Shown piece by piece: positions 1-9,466 of a DNA stretch of 64,000 bases (position 1 is its first letter; each line of letters begins with the position of its first letter). Origin of the DNA: Solidesulfovibrio aerotolerans (GTDB taxonomy: Bacteria; Desulfobacterota; Desulfovibrionia; Desulfovibrionales; Desulfovibrionaceae); contig NZ_WVUD01000001.1 of assembly GCF_009856865.1 (NCBI RefSeq), positions 62,001 to 126,000 of the forward strand, in the 5' to 3' direction. The notes under the pieces were generated by a model that was not told the DNA's origin, made no database searches, and saw nothing but the letters and a program-made list of their open reading frames with translations. A program made the translations under genes and the position numbers.

Positions 1-442
1 AGTTTGCCGAGGTCCGGGGCATCTACGGCAACTCAGCGTAAATTTGCCCGCAGCAACCACGGCCGCCCTCTCGCCAAAGCCGACACCATGCGCTACCTTG
101 TCATCGAGTCCCACGGTGGTGGGGATTTCGTGCCCTGTGCAGCAGGGCCGCGCCCGGCTGTGACGAGAACCGACTTCGCCTCCTGCGCAGCACCCCGCCG
201 TTGTGACGCATCCGCTTCGAGGCTCTTTGCCACCCTGGCCGGCAAGGGGATCGTTACAACCGAAACCCCAGGCCTGCCGTCACCGTCGCTTGCCCAGGTC
301 GCGTTGCTCCAGGCGCAACTTGCCACAGTCGCCCTGGGAAGAATCCTTCACGCTCACCTGCCGTCGCTATCACCGACACCAGCCCTGGCTCCATCGTCAG
401 TGCCGAGGGGTTGGGGCGGAAGAAGGTGGGGATGTACGCAAT
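1..442. other. Left-edge region with no supported gene
   Basis: The first 41 bases are open in one frame and end with TAA (last residues EVRGIYGNSA), so they could be the final codons of a gene starting left of the window; a dozen codons cannot be identified. From 42 to 442 I see no frame with a convincing coding pattern, no ribosome binding site leading to a long frame, and no RNA gene or repeat. Confidence 0.3.
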
Positions 443-715
443 ATGAAATATAGCGAAGATTTCAAACAACGTTGTCGGGACTTGTTCCCCATGTGGCCGG
501 ACTTATCCAGAGACCTTGATAGCGGTTCTGTTATGGTCGGAACCTATTTGGAAGAATCAAGGGCTTACGGTGTCTCGGAAAAATTGGCCCGCGAAAGGCC
601 GGATGACGCCCGGATTGTTGCGGAGCGTTCTCTTGCCATCAGTGAACTGTATGATGAATGGGTGGCGCTTTATCAAGACCAGGTTCTGAGTAAGCCGTTC
701 GTTCCTCCTTCATAA
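443..715 (+). CDS. Small hypothetical protein, 90 aa
   Basis: I do not recognise this protein. It is soluble-looking and acidic, begins MKYSEDFKQR and ends KPFVPPS, with a helical charged middle (EKLARERPDDARIVAERS). No signal peptide, membrane segment or cysteine motif is visible. The start was chosen because AAGGTGGGG lies about 8 bases upstream and the coding pattern begins there; the longer upstream extension of the frame looks non-coding. The DNA is clearly poorer in GC than the rest of the window (many A/T third positions), as is the next small ORF, which suggests recent acquisition or a cargo region. Reality of the gene is fairly likely; function unknown. Confidence 0.6.
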   Translation: MKYSEDFKQRCRDLFPMWPDLSRDLDSGSVMVGTYLEESRAYGVSEKLARERPDDARIVAERSLAISELYDEWVALYQDQVLSKPFVPPS

Positions 716-760
716 CAAGCGCGTTGGCGCCCACGCATCTCTCAAATTGTAGAGGCCTTT

Positions 761-967
761 ATGGACTCAACTCGCATATTCCCGACGCATCGACAGCTTG
801 AAACGAACACAATTCATTTTGATCTCGTTAAGGATGACGTTTCTTTGTCTGGGGTAGTGGCTTGCGGAGAACTGCGGCTCTATGGATCGTCGGGGACCAT
901 AGACCCCTCCGCCGTGACCTGCCGGCGTTGCCTGCGGACGAAGGCCTATCGAGAGGCGGTGAAATGA
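761..967 (+). CDS. Small cysteine-motif hypothetical protein, 68 aa
   Basis: A short ORF with a good ATG 45 bases after the previous stop. The C-terminal half has a cysteine pattern, ACGEL followed about 17 residues later by VTCRRCLRT, which resembles the short zinc-ribbon-like proteins common in phages and mobile DNA (a CG element, then VTCxxCL). That comparison is from memory of the motif and gives no function. The DNA composition is lower in GC than most of the window, like the 90-aa ORF just upstream, so both may belong to one acquired segment. No partner gene is evident downstream; the next gene is on the opposite strand. Confidence 0.45.
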   Translation: MDSTRIFPTHRQLETNTIHFDLVKDDVSLSGVVACGELRLYGSSGTIDPSAVTCRRCLRTKAYREAVK

Positions 968-1099
968 AACGGCCAGCGTTTCCTTTCCCGTATTCATGCC
1001 TGTCGCCACCGGGGGCGCGTTCGCGCTGCTGCCGCGTTGAGGTGTTGGCGTATCCACCGTTTCCATAGGCCTTGTTCGGGTCTGCCTGCCGCCCTGGAG

Positions 1100-2368
1100 T
1101 TAGTCGAAACGGCGCTGGTCGATGAGTCTGGGCGCGCCTGGGGCGATGGTTTCTTCGGCCGGCAGCACCGTCACCTGGGGGCGCAGCTTGAGCCGCTCCT
1201 GGAACCGGGCCGCGAAAGCGGCTGTGTCCAGCGGCTCGCTGCAGCACAGGCGCACCTCGATGGCATCTTTGCCGTCGGGATTTCGCACCACGATCTGCCA
1301 CGCGGCGATGGCCGGGAAGCCGGCGGCGACTTCGGCGGCCTGGGCCGGATAAATGAACTGCCCTTTGACCTTGGCCGTATCGTCGGCCCGGCCGAGGATG
1401 CCGGTCAGACGCGGCGAAGTGCGGCCGCAGGGGCAGGGCGCGTCATCCAGCCTGGAGAGATCGCCCGTGGCCAGGCGGATGAGCGGATAGGCGTTAACAA
1501 AGGGCGTAAAGACCACTTCGCCGATCTCGCCGGCAGGCAGGGGACGGCCGGTGCCTGGTTCACAGATTTCGAGAATGCCCCGGGAACTGACGTGCATGCC
1601 GGTGAGTTCCGAGCATTCGTAGGCGATGCAGCCCACGTCGGCCGTGCCGTAGCCTTGGCGGATGGTCATGGCAAAGGCGTCCTGCACCTTCTGGCGCAGG
1701 CTCTCGGGCAGGCGCTCGGCCGCCACAAAGGCCGTGCGCAGCCGGAAATCCCGGTGCAGGTCGAGGCCCCGCTCCCGGGCCTTGTCGGCGATGACGTCGA
1801 GGTAGCTGGTCATGCCGACGAAGCCGGTCACCGGCAGGCGGGTCATGAGGTCGATCTGGACGTCGGTGTTGCCCGGTCCGGCCGGGATGACGGCGCAACC
1901 GAGTTCCAGCAGCGGTTCCTCCAGCATGAGTCCGGCCGGGGTCAGGTGGTAGCTAAAGGTCATCTGGACCAGATCGCCCCGGGCAAAGCCGGCGGCGTAA
2001 AAGGCCTCGGCCCAGCCCCAATAGTCCGGCCCCGGTCCTTCGGGATCATAGAGCGGTCCCGGCGACTGGTAGATGCGCCGCAGCCCGGCAACACCGCCGG
2101 TGAGCAGGCGGGCCAGTCCGGCCCCGCCGTCCTGGAGGGCGAGGAGCTGTTTTTTACCAAGCGGCGGGATGCGGGCGAAATCGTCCCAGGAGGCGATGTC
2201 CGATGGAACCAAGCCGGCGGCCTCCAGGCGGCTGCGAAACTCCCCGCTGTGCGCGAAGGCATGGTTTAAAAGCTCGCCCAGGCGGTCGAATTTGCGGGCC
2301 GCCACGGCCTCGCGGTCCATGCCCTCCAGGGGGGAATACAAGCCGGAAGCGGGCTTTGCTGCGTCCAT
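1100..2368 (-). CDS. PaaK-like phenylacetate-CoA ligase family protein, atypical AMP loop
   Basis: Member of the adenylate-forming PaaK family (422 aa, usual length about 430), which activates aromatic acids to CoA thioesters with ATP. Family hallmarks seen: GYGTADVG at 239-246, a TGTGRPLPAGEIGEVVFTP-like stretch near 271-289, LATGDLS at 299-305, CPCGRT at 312-317 and GRADDTAKVKG at 326-336 leading into the small C-terminal domain. Odd: the family's SSGTTGKP phosphate loop is absent; the equivalent region (99-112) reads IYQSPGPLYDPEGP. The enzyme may use a different substrate mode or be a non-catalytic relative. It is the last gene of the ABC/ligase operon, separated from livF by a repeat unit. 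Start chosen at the ATG preceded by AGAGGCGAAAT; an upstream extension lacks a signal. Confidence 0.8.
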   Translation of the reverse strand: MDAAKPASGLYSPLEGMDREAVAARKFDRLGELLNHAFAHSGEFRSRLEAAGLVPSDIASWDDFARIPPLGKKQLLALQDGGAGLARLLTGGVAGLRRIYQSPGPLYDPEGPGPDYWGWAEAFYAAGFARGDLVQMTFSYHLTPAGLMLEEPLLELGCAVIPAGPGNTDVQIDLMTRLPVTGFVGMTSYLDVIADKARERGLDLHRDFRLRTAFVAAERLPESLRQKVQDAFAMTIRQGYGTADVGCIAYECSELTGMHVSSRGILEICEPGTGRPLPAGEIGEVVFTPFVNAYPLIRLATGDLSRLDDAPCPCGRTSPRLTGILGRADDTAKVKGQFIYPAQAAEVAAGFPAIAAWQIVVRNPDGKDAIEVRLCCSEPLDTAAFAARFQERLKLRPQVTVLPAEETIAPGAPRLIDQRRFD

Positions 2369-2444
2369 ATTTCGCCTCTTTCTCGAATTGCGTTGGGCCT
2401 GCCTCGGCCATCCTGTCCACACCGACCACACCCCCCAGCGTCAT

Positions 2445-2515
2445 ACCCCCTCTGAAAACTCATCCCATCAAGGGGGTCCGGGGGGGATTATCCCCCCCGG
2501 CCGCCGGAGGCCTCT
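2445..2515. repeat. GCCTCCGGCGGCC-family repeat, right-half unit (R1)
   Basis: Holds ATCAAGGGGGTCC, then a palindrome of seven G, ATTAT and seven C, then GGCCGCCGGAGGC. The bases before it (CTGAAAACTCATCCCATC) also resemble the right halves of the copies at 23985 and 27909. It lies between the ligase and livF genes within the operon, so it would be transcribed. Confidence 0.8.
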
Positions 2516-2531
2516 TTTCTTATTTATTCTG

Positions 2532-3334
<803 letters not shown>

Positions 3335-3350
<16 letters not shown>

Positions 3351-4510
3351 TCGGGCTTGCGTTCCAGGGTTTCCGTGACCACTTCGACCATTTTGCCGGC
3401 ATCGACCTTGTAGATGATGACCGACATATTGGGCCGGTGGTCGTTGGGGAAGTAGCTGATGGGCGGGGTCAGGCCCATGGGATTGTAGTCGCGCAGCGTT
3501 TCCAAGGCGTCCTTGATGGCCGGGCCGGTAAGCGGGCCTTTGGCGGCGGCGATCTTAAGGCCTTCGGCCATGACCAGCATGGAGGCAAAGCCCCGGATGT
3601 AGTGGGTCATTTTCGGCGCGCCGTTGGTCAGCTTTTCGATGACGGCCATGCCGGGAACCTTCTGGCCGTAGACCACGGCGGTCTGGAGCGAATAGGTGCC
3701 GTTGGCAGCATCGCCGGCCAGCTTGAACAGGCTTTCGTCCACGCCCCAGATGTTGCAGAAAAACGTGGTCTTAAAGCCCAGCTTCTGGGCGTCCTTCATG
3801 ATGACGGCGGCCGAAGGTGTGGTGCCGCCGATCCAGACGTAGTCCGGGGCCAGCTTTTGCAGGCGCAGCATCTGGGCCATGGCATCCATGGCTCCCAGGG
3901 CCACGGTCTCATCGCCCACGATCTCAAAGCCCAGTTCCTTGGCATAGTCCTTGGCCGCCGGGATGGGCACCAGCCCATAGGGATGGTCGGGGTAGACAAA
4001 GGCCACCTTGGGAGCGCGGGCTTCTTTCCAGTTGGCTTTGAAGTATTTGAGCGCCCCACGGATCTGGGTGGAATAGTCGGCGGCCACGAAGAAGTTGTAC
4101 GGGGCCTTGGCCGGATCGGTCAGATGGGCGGAGTAGGAAGCCGACAGGGTGGGGATTTGATCCTTGCCCACGAACTTGGTCAGGGCTTCGGTGTCCTGGG
4201 TGCCCCAGCCCTGCAGGGCCACGATCTTATCCTGGGAGGTGAACCGCTTATACGCGGACAGGGCCTGTTGGGCGTTGTAGGCGTAGTCCACCTCGATGAG
4301 CTTTAGGGGCTTGCCGGCGATGCCGCCGTTTTCATTTAAATATTTGGCCGCGTCCTTGATGCCCTCGGAGTAGGGCACGCCCACGGCCGAGGTCGGGCCG
4401 GACAGGTCGGAGAGAAGGCCGATGTTGACGGACTCCTCGGCGCGCACGACACCGGGCACAGCCAGGGTCCAGGCCAGGGCCAGGGTGAGCAGTTTTGCCA
4501 GTCGTTTCAT
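3335..4510 (-). CDS. livK: Periplasmic substrate-binding protein, LivK/HAAT family
   Basis: Periplasmic binding protein type 1 of the same importer, 391 aa. Residues 1 to about 24 form a signal peptide (MKRLAKLLTLALAW, then ending VVRA before EES), and the mature part starts VNIGLLSDLSGPTSAVG, the usual opening of amino-acid-type binding proteins. Later segments such as ALQGWGTQDTEAL and FAYPDHPYG-like strands fit the two-lobed fold. The start at 4510 has GGGGGGAAAA directly upstream; the frame extends further 5' but without coding character. It lies between livM and livF in the operon. The ligand cannot be read from the sequence; the divergent family members of sulfate reducers and Geobacter-type bacteria include aromatic-acid binders. 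Confidence 0.9.
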
Positions 4511-4628
4511 TTTTCCCCCCACGGTTGCTTGTTGCGTCCCGGCTTTGCCTACCGGGATGTCTGGAAATCCCTTGCTGTCCATGCGGCTGGCGGAGCGCTT
4601 GGGCACTGTTGCCGCATCTTGCGCCTGG

Positions 4629-5675
4629 CTAATGGGCAAAGGGATAGAGCTTCCAATAGGATTTGACGAGCCGCCAGCGGTTGGCCAGCCCTTCGGGTTC
4701 AAAGATCAGGAACAGGACCAGGACCAAGCCAAAGACGCCTTCCTTCATGGCCAGCAGCGCGCCGCTTAAGTCTGTGAAAGCCGCGCCGGCATGTTGGGCG
4801 ATAAAATTGAGCAGTTCCGGCAGGATGGTAATAAAGACTGCGCCGAAGACGCCGCCGATGACGCTGCCCAGACCCCCGATGATGATCATGGCCAGATAGC
4901 TGACCGACAGCCCGATGCCGAACTGCTCCGGGGTGATGTACATGGTGTAGCTGCCCCAGAGCGCTCCGCCCACACCGGCCAGAAAGGAACTGAGGCCAAA
5001 GGCCCGCAGCTTGTAGGCGAAAAGGTCCACGCCGACGATCTCGGCCGAGAGGTGGTAGTCGCGGATGGCCACAAAGGCCCGGCCCAGGCGCGTGCGCATG
5101 ACGTTTCGCACGGCCAGCACGCACAAGACGGCCACGGCCAGGGTCAGGTAGAACATCTTGAGGTCGGAATCGAAGGCGAAGCCGAAAATGGACGGCGGAT
5201 CAAGGGCCATGCCGCCGGAACCGCCGGTGACGGCGTCCCAGTGGAGAAAGACGTATTCGAGGATGAGCTGGGCGGCCAGGGTGGCGATGGCCAGATAGAT
5301 GCCTTTCAGGCGCAGGGAGGGCAGGCCGAAGACCATGCCGGTCAGGGCCGTGATGGCCCCGGCCCCGGGCAGAACCAGCAGAAACGGCAGGCCCAGGTTG
5401 GCCAGATAGGCGGCCGAGTAGGCCCCGACCCCGAAAAAGGCCCCGTGGCCCAGGGAGATCTGGCCGCAGGAACCGGTGAGCAGGTTTAAGGATACCGCGC
5501 CGATGACGGAAATATTAATCAGGCACAGGATGGAGACGAGGTACTTGTTCATGGCCCAGGGAGCCAGACACAGGGCCGCGAAAAAAAGGAGCATGGAAAT
5601 TTTCAAGAACCGGCCGGGGAAAAGCTGGGCCTCGCCGGCGTAGGTCCGGAAAAACAGTCCGCATTGTCCGTGCAT
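4629..5675 (-). CDS. livM: ABC transporter permease, LivM type
   Basis: Integral membrane permease, 348 aa, with about eight to ten hydrophobic segments. The LivM signature is clear: NLLTGSCGQISLGHGAFFGVGAYSAA around residue 62-85, followed later by IIGGLGSVIGGVFGA (the EAA-like loop that contacts the ATPases). The first 25 residues (MHGQCGLFFRTYAGEAQ) precede the first membrane segment and could be an over-called start; MLLFFAALCLAP is an alternative. The gene starts 3 bases after the livH stop, so the two are surely co-translated. It forms the channel with LivH in the inner membrane. A 118-base gap without features separates it from livK. Confidence 0.88.
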   Translation of the reverse strand: MHGQCGLFFRTYAGEAQLFPGRFLKISMLLFFAALCLAPWAMNKYLVSILCLINISVIGAVSLNLLTGSCGQISLGHGAFFGVGAYSAAYLANLGLPFLLVLPGAGAITALTGMVFGLPSLRLKGIYLAIATLAAQLILEYVFLHWDAVTGGSGGMALDPPSIFGFAFDSDLKMFYLTLAVAVLCVLAVRNVMRTRLGRAFVAIRDYHLSAEIVGVDLFAYKLRAFGLSSFLAGVGGALWGSYTMYITPEQFGIGLSVSYLAMIIIGGLGSVIGGVFGAVFITILPELLNFIAQHAGAAFTDLSGALLAMKEGVFGLVLVLFLIFEPEGLANRWRLVKSYWKLYPFAH

Positions 5676-5678
5676 GGG

Positions 5679-6566
5679 CTACACCCGCTCGATTTCCCGG
5701 GCGCCGAAGAGCCCGTAAGGTTTGATCATGAGGATGATGACGAGGAAGAGAAACGCGGCCACGTCCTTGAAGCCCCCAAGGCCAAGAAACTCCTTGGCCG
5801 CGCCATCGCAGACGTTTTCCAAAACGCCGATGATAAGGCCGCCCAGGGCCGCGCCCAGCAGGCTGTCCAGGCCGCCGAGAATCACGGCCGGGAAAACCTT
5901 GAGGCCCAGATGCCCGAGCTGGGCGTTTATGCCGTTGATGTTGCCAAGGATGACCCCGCCGATGGAGGAGACCATGGCGGCGATGCACCAGGACAGGGCG
6001 AAGATGTTTTTAATCCCGATGCCCATGCTGGCGGCGGCCTGCTGGTCAAAGGCCGTGGCCCGCATGGCGATGCCCAGGCGCGAGTATTTGAAAAAGGCCG
6101 AGAAGATGAGGAAGAGGATGATGGAGAGGGCAAAGGCGGCCAGATAGACCGGGGCCACGGGCAGCCCGGCGATCATCACCGGCTCCTGGGGCAGCACCGG
6201 CGGAAAGACCTGGATCTGCGTGCCCCAGAACAGCTGGACCAGGGATTTGAGCACCGAGGACAGGCCGATGGTGACCATAATGACGCTTATGATGGGTTCG
6301 CCGATCATGGGCCGCAGGATGAGCCGTTCGATGGCGATGCCGAGAATGAACGAGAAGGCGAGCGTCAGGAAAAAGGCCGCCAGAAAGGGCAGCTTGGCCT
6401 GGACGGTCAAGGAAAAGCAGATGTAGGCCCCGACCATGACCAGCTCGCCCTGGGCGAAATTGACCACCTTGGTGGCCTTGTAGATGATGACAAAACCCAG
6501 GGCCACAAGGCTGTAGATGCTGCCAATGACGAGGCCCGAAACAAGCAGTTGCAGATAATAGTCCAC
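5679..6566 (-). CDS. livH: ABC transporter permease, LivH type
   Basis: Integral membrane permease, 295 aa. The diagnostic LivH stretch ALGFVIIYKATKVVNFAQGE lies near residues 22-41, and GGLDSLLGAALGGLIIG near the C-terminus corresponds to the ATPase-contact loop. About eight membrane segments are predicted by eye. It is followed after 3 bases by livM. The gene order ligase-livH-livM-livK-livF with livG upstream is a common arrangement in Deltaproteobacteria for organic-acid uptake linked to CoA activation; this functional link is inferred from context only. Confidence 0.9.
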   Translation of the reverse strand: MDYYLQLLVSGLVIGSIYSLVALGFVIIYKATKVVNFAQGELVMVGAYICFSLTVQAKLPFLAAFFLTLAFSFILGIAIERLILRPMIGEPIISVIMVTIGLSSVLKSLVQLFWGTQIQVFPPVLPQEPVMIAGLPVAPVYLAAFALSIILFLIFSAFFKYSRLGIAMRATAFDQQAAASMGIGIKNIFALSWCIAAMVSSIGGVILGNINGINAQLGHLGLKVFPAVILGGLDSLLGAALGGLIIGVLENVCDGAAKEFLGLGGFKDVAAFLFLVIILMIKPYGLFGAREIERV

Positions 6567-6624
6567 GCTCTCTCCTCATGCCCTGGCCGCACGCGGCGGC
6601 CAAATTCTTCGCAACAGCAGCTAA

Positions 6625-8544
6625 TCAGCCGGGACCGGCCGTCTCGGCCACGTTTTCCAGACGCAGTTCGCCGCACATCTCCCGGACGCTGGCGTCCTGG
6701 TAGGTGATTTCGCTCCGCAGATTGAGGCTGCAGGCGTCGGAATAGAGCGCCTCGATGAGGCCGGCATAGCGCTCGCCGACCACTTTGCGGCGCACCTTGC
6801 GGGTGCGGGTCAGTTCGCCGTCGTCGGCGTCGAGTTCCTTAAACAGCAAGGCGAAGCGGCGCACCCGCATCTGGGGAGCCAACCCGGCGTTTATGCCGGC
6901 GATCTCGCCCTGCACCAGCCCGTAGACCTCGGCCTTGGCGGCCAGATCCTGGTAGGTGGTATAGGTGAGTCCCTTGGACTCGGCCCAGCGGCCGACGATC
7001 TCGGCGTCGATGCAGACGATAGCGGCCAGATGGTCGCGGGTATGGCCGAGGACCACGGCCTCTTTGACGTAGGGCGAGAACTTGAGCTTGTTCTCCATGA
7101 ACTGGGGCGAGAACTTGAAGCCGTCGGCCAGGGTCATGACGTCTTTGACCCGGTCGATGACCACCAGCCGGCCGGCGTCGTCGAAATAGCCGGCATCGCC
7201 CGAGCGCAGCCGGCCGTCGTCGGTGAGCGTTTCGGCCGTGGCCTCGGGGTTTTTGTAATAGCCGAGAAAGACCGACGGACTCCGGGACAGGATTTCACCG
7301 TCGGCGGCAATGGTGAGTTCGGTGTCCGGGATGGGCTGGCCCACCGAAGTGAAATCCACGGCCCCGTCGCGGTGGATGCAGGAGATGCCGGCGATTTCGG
7401 TCTGGCCGTAGATCTGTTTGAGATTGACGCCCATGGCGTGGAAAAAGCGGAAAGCGTCGGGACCAAGGGCCGCGCCGCCAGTGCTGGCCGAACGGACGTT
7501 GGAAAAGCCGAGCCGGTCTTTGAGCGCCCGGAAAAGACAGGCCCAGGCGAGGAAATAGGCCAGACGCAGGGCCAGGCCCGGCTTGCGGCCGGCAAAGCGG
7601 GCATCGGCGTAGCGGATGCCGATGGGCAGGAGTTTTTCATAGAGAAAGCGTTTGAGCGGCGTGGTCTCCATGATCTTGACCCGGACCCGGGCGGCCAGAT
7701 TCTCCCAGACGCGCGGGGGCGAGAAAATGACGTGGGGACCGATCTCCCGGATGTTTTCCTGCACCGTGTCCGGGTCTTCGGGGAAATTGACGGTGAAGCC
7801 GAAAAGGAGCGCCGAGGCGGCGGCCATCATCTGTTCGCCCATCCAGGCCAGCGGCAGGAAGGAGACGAACTCGTCGGTGTCGCGCTTGGCGTCCACCAGT
7901 CCCAGGTTGTGGGCCATGGCCAGGAGGTTTTTGTGCGAGAGCAGGGCCAGCTTGGGCCGGCCGGTGGTGCCGGAGGTGGTGGCAATAAGGCAGGGATCAT
8001 CCGGGGACAGCGCCCGGGTCCAGGCTTCAAACTCCCCGGCCAGTTCGCGGCCAAGGTCGCGCACGGCCTCAAAGCTGACCAGTCCGGGTTCGTCAAGGCC
8101 GGCAAGGCCCTTGGCATCGTGGTACACGATGTGGGCCAGATGCGGCAGCTCGGGGCGAAGGCCCAGGATCTTGTCCACCTGCTCCTGGTCTTCGGCGACG
8201 ACGAGCCTTGCTTCGGACAGCTTGAAAATGTGGGCGATTTCCTCGGCCGGGGCGTCCTGGTACAGGCCCAGGGCAATGCCGCCGAGAGCCTGGATGGCCA
8301 GCTCGGCAAAGAGCCACTCGGGCCGGTTGTCGCCAATAAGGATGACGATATCGCCCCGGCCCAGGCCGTATTTTTTGAGGCCGCCGGCAAATTCGGCTGC
8401 GGCGGCGAGGTAGTCGCTCCAGGAAAAGCGCTGCCACACGCCCCATTGCTTTTCGCGCAGGGCGGTCTTTGCGCCATGGGCGCGGGCGCGCCGCAGCAGC
8501 AGGCCGGGCAGGGTGTCGTCGTAGATTTTTCGGGCGTCGCCCAT
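6625..8544 (-). CDS. AMP-forming acyl-CoA synthetase (long-chain fatty-acid-CoA ligase type)
   Basis: Adenylate-forming CoA ligase of the FadD/ACSL-like group, 639 aa. The phosphate loop TTSGTTGRPK (about 189-198) is intact, followed by YGQTEIAG, then GDAGYFDDAGRLVVIDRVKD and the lysine-containing C-terminal subdomain LADGFKFSPQFMENKLK. It would convert a carboxylic acid to its CoA ester with ATP; chain length or aromatic specificity is not readable. Placed between livG and livH, it probably traps the imported acid as CoA thioester. An in-frame GTG two codons upstream (8550) is an alternative start; neither has a strong Shine-Dalgarno sequence. About 139 bases separate it from livG, without an obvious signal. 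Confidence 0.88.
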   Translation of the reverse strand: MGDARKIYDDTLPGLLLRRARAHGAKTALREKQWGVWQRFSWSDYLAAAAEFAGGLKKYGLGRGDIVILIGDNRPEWLFAELAIQALGGIALGLYQDAPAEEIAHIFKLSEARLVVAEDQEQVDKILGLRPELPHLAHIVYHDAKGLAGLDEPGLVSFEAVRDLGRELAGEFEAWTRALSPDDPCLIATTSGTTGRPKLALLSHKNLLAMAHNLGLVDAKRDTDEFVSFLPLAWMGEQMMAAASALLFGFTVNFPEDPDTVQENIREIGPHVIFSPPRVWENLAARVRVKIMETTPLKRFLYEKLLPIGIRYADARFAGRKPGLALRLAYFLAWACLFRALKDRLGFSNVRSASTGGAALGPDAFRFFHAMGVNLKQIYGQTEIAGISCIHRDGAVDFTSVGQPIPDTELTIAADGEILSRSPSVFLGYYKNPEATAETLTDDGRLRSGDAGYFDDAGRLVVIDRVKDVMTLADGFKFSPQFMENKLKFSPYVKEAVVLGHTRDHLAAIVCIDAEIVGRWAESKGLTYTTYQDLAAKAEVYGLVQGEIAGINAGLAPQMRVRRFALLFKELDADDGELTRTRKVRRKVVGERYAGLIEALYSDACSLNLRSEITYQDASVREMCGELRLENVAETAGPG

Positions 8545-8683
8545 CGTCACATCCGCGTATCGGTTATCGGTTGCCGGACGCCGCGCTTGGTGTCCGCGAA
8601 AAAGGCTGTGCCGCTGCGGCTGGCAACCCCCTGAAAGCGTTTTTTCCCTTTAAAATACGGCAGTACTTTGAAGGGACGCAATT

Positions 8684-9466
8684 CTAGCGCCCCAGAAACA
8701 CCGCGTCTTCGCCGCCGAGGTAGGCGGCCACCACGGCCGGATCGGCCATGACCGCTTCGGGCGGGCCTTCGGCCAGCACCCGGCCGAAATCCAGGACCAC
8801 CACCTTGCTGGAGATATCCATGACCACGCCCATGTCGTGCTCGACGAGCAGCACGGTCATGCCCCATTCTTCATTGATATCGAGGATATAGCGGGCCATG
8901 TCCTCGGTTTCCTCAAGGTTCATGCCGGCCATGGGTTCATCCAGCAGGATCAGGTCGGATTCGGCCGCCATGGCCCGGCCGAGTTCCACCCGTTTTTGCA
9001 CGCCGTAGGGCAGTTTGCCGGCCGGATGGTGGCGGTAGGGCGAAAGCCGCAGAAAATCGATGACATCCTCCACCCGGCGGCGGTGGGCGTCCTCGGCCCG
9101 GCGGGCCGGCCCGAAGTAGAGGATGGAGGCCAGCAGGCCATAGCTCATGCGGGCGTGGCGGCCGACCATGAGATTATCGAGCACCGAGAGGCCCTTAAAC
9201 AGCGCGATATTTTGAAAGGTACGCGACAGGCCAAGGCTGGTGCGGGCATGGGCCGGCACGGCCAGCAGATCGCGCCCGCCGAGGTGGATGCTCCCGGAGT
9301 CCGGGGTATAGCGGCCGCTTATGCAGTTGAGCATGCTGGTCTTGCCGGCCCCGTTGGGACCAATCAGCGAGACGATGCCGCCTTTGTCCACGGTGAAGCT
9401 GACACCGGTCAGGGCCGCGATGCCCCGAAAGGTCAGGGTGACGTTGTCGATTTCCAGAAAGGCCAT
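8684..9466 (-). CDS. livG: ABC transporter ATPase, LivG type
   Basis: Second ATP-binding subunit of the HAAT importer, 260 aa. Walker A GPNGAGKT is at 36-43, the signature region LPYGVQKRVELGRA at 152-165 (with YG where SGG is usual, typical of LivG relatives), and Walker B LILLDEP at 172-178. SRTFQNIALF (81-90) is the LivG Q-loop stretch. I chose the ATG at 9466, which overlaps the upstream stop as TGATG; a GTG four codons earlier also exists. The gene follows the CBS-ACT gene directly, so that protein is likely tied to the transporter's regulation. Confidence 0.9.
   Translation of the reverse strand: MAFLEIDNVTLTFRGIAALTGVSFTVDKGGIVSLIGPNGAGKTSMLNCISGRYTPDSGSIHLGGRDLLAVPAHARTSLGLSRTFQNIALFKGLSVLDNLMVGRHARMSYGLLASILYFGPARRAEDAHRRRVEDVIDFLRLSPYRHHPAGKLPYGVQKRVELGRAMAAESDLILLDEPMAGMNLEETEDMARYILDINEEWGMTVLLVEHDMGVVMDISSKVVVLDFGRVLAEGPPEAVMADPAVVAAYLGGEDAVFLGR

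Noticed and set aside
2467-2512. G7-ATTAT-C7 palindrome as a simple rho-independent terminator
   Set aside because: The same palindrome recurs in fixed association with GCCTCCGGCGGCC at several loci, including inside operons, and lacks an immediate T-run; repeat family is the better description.
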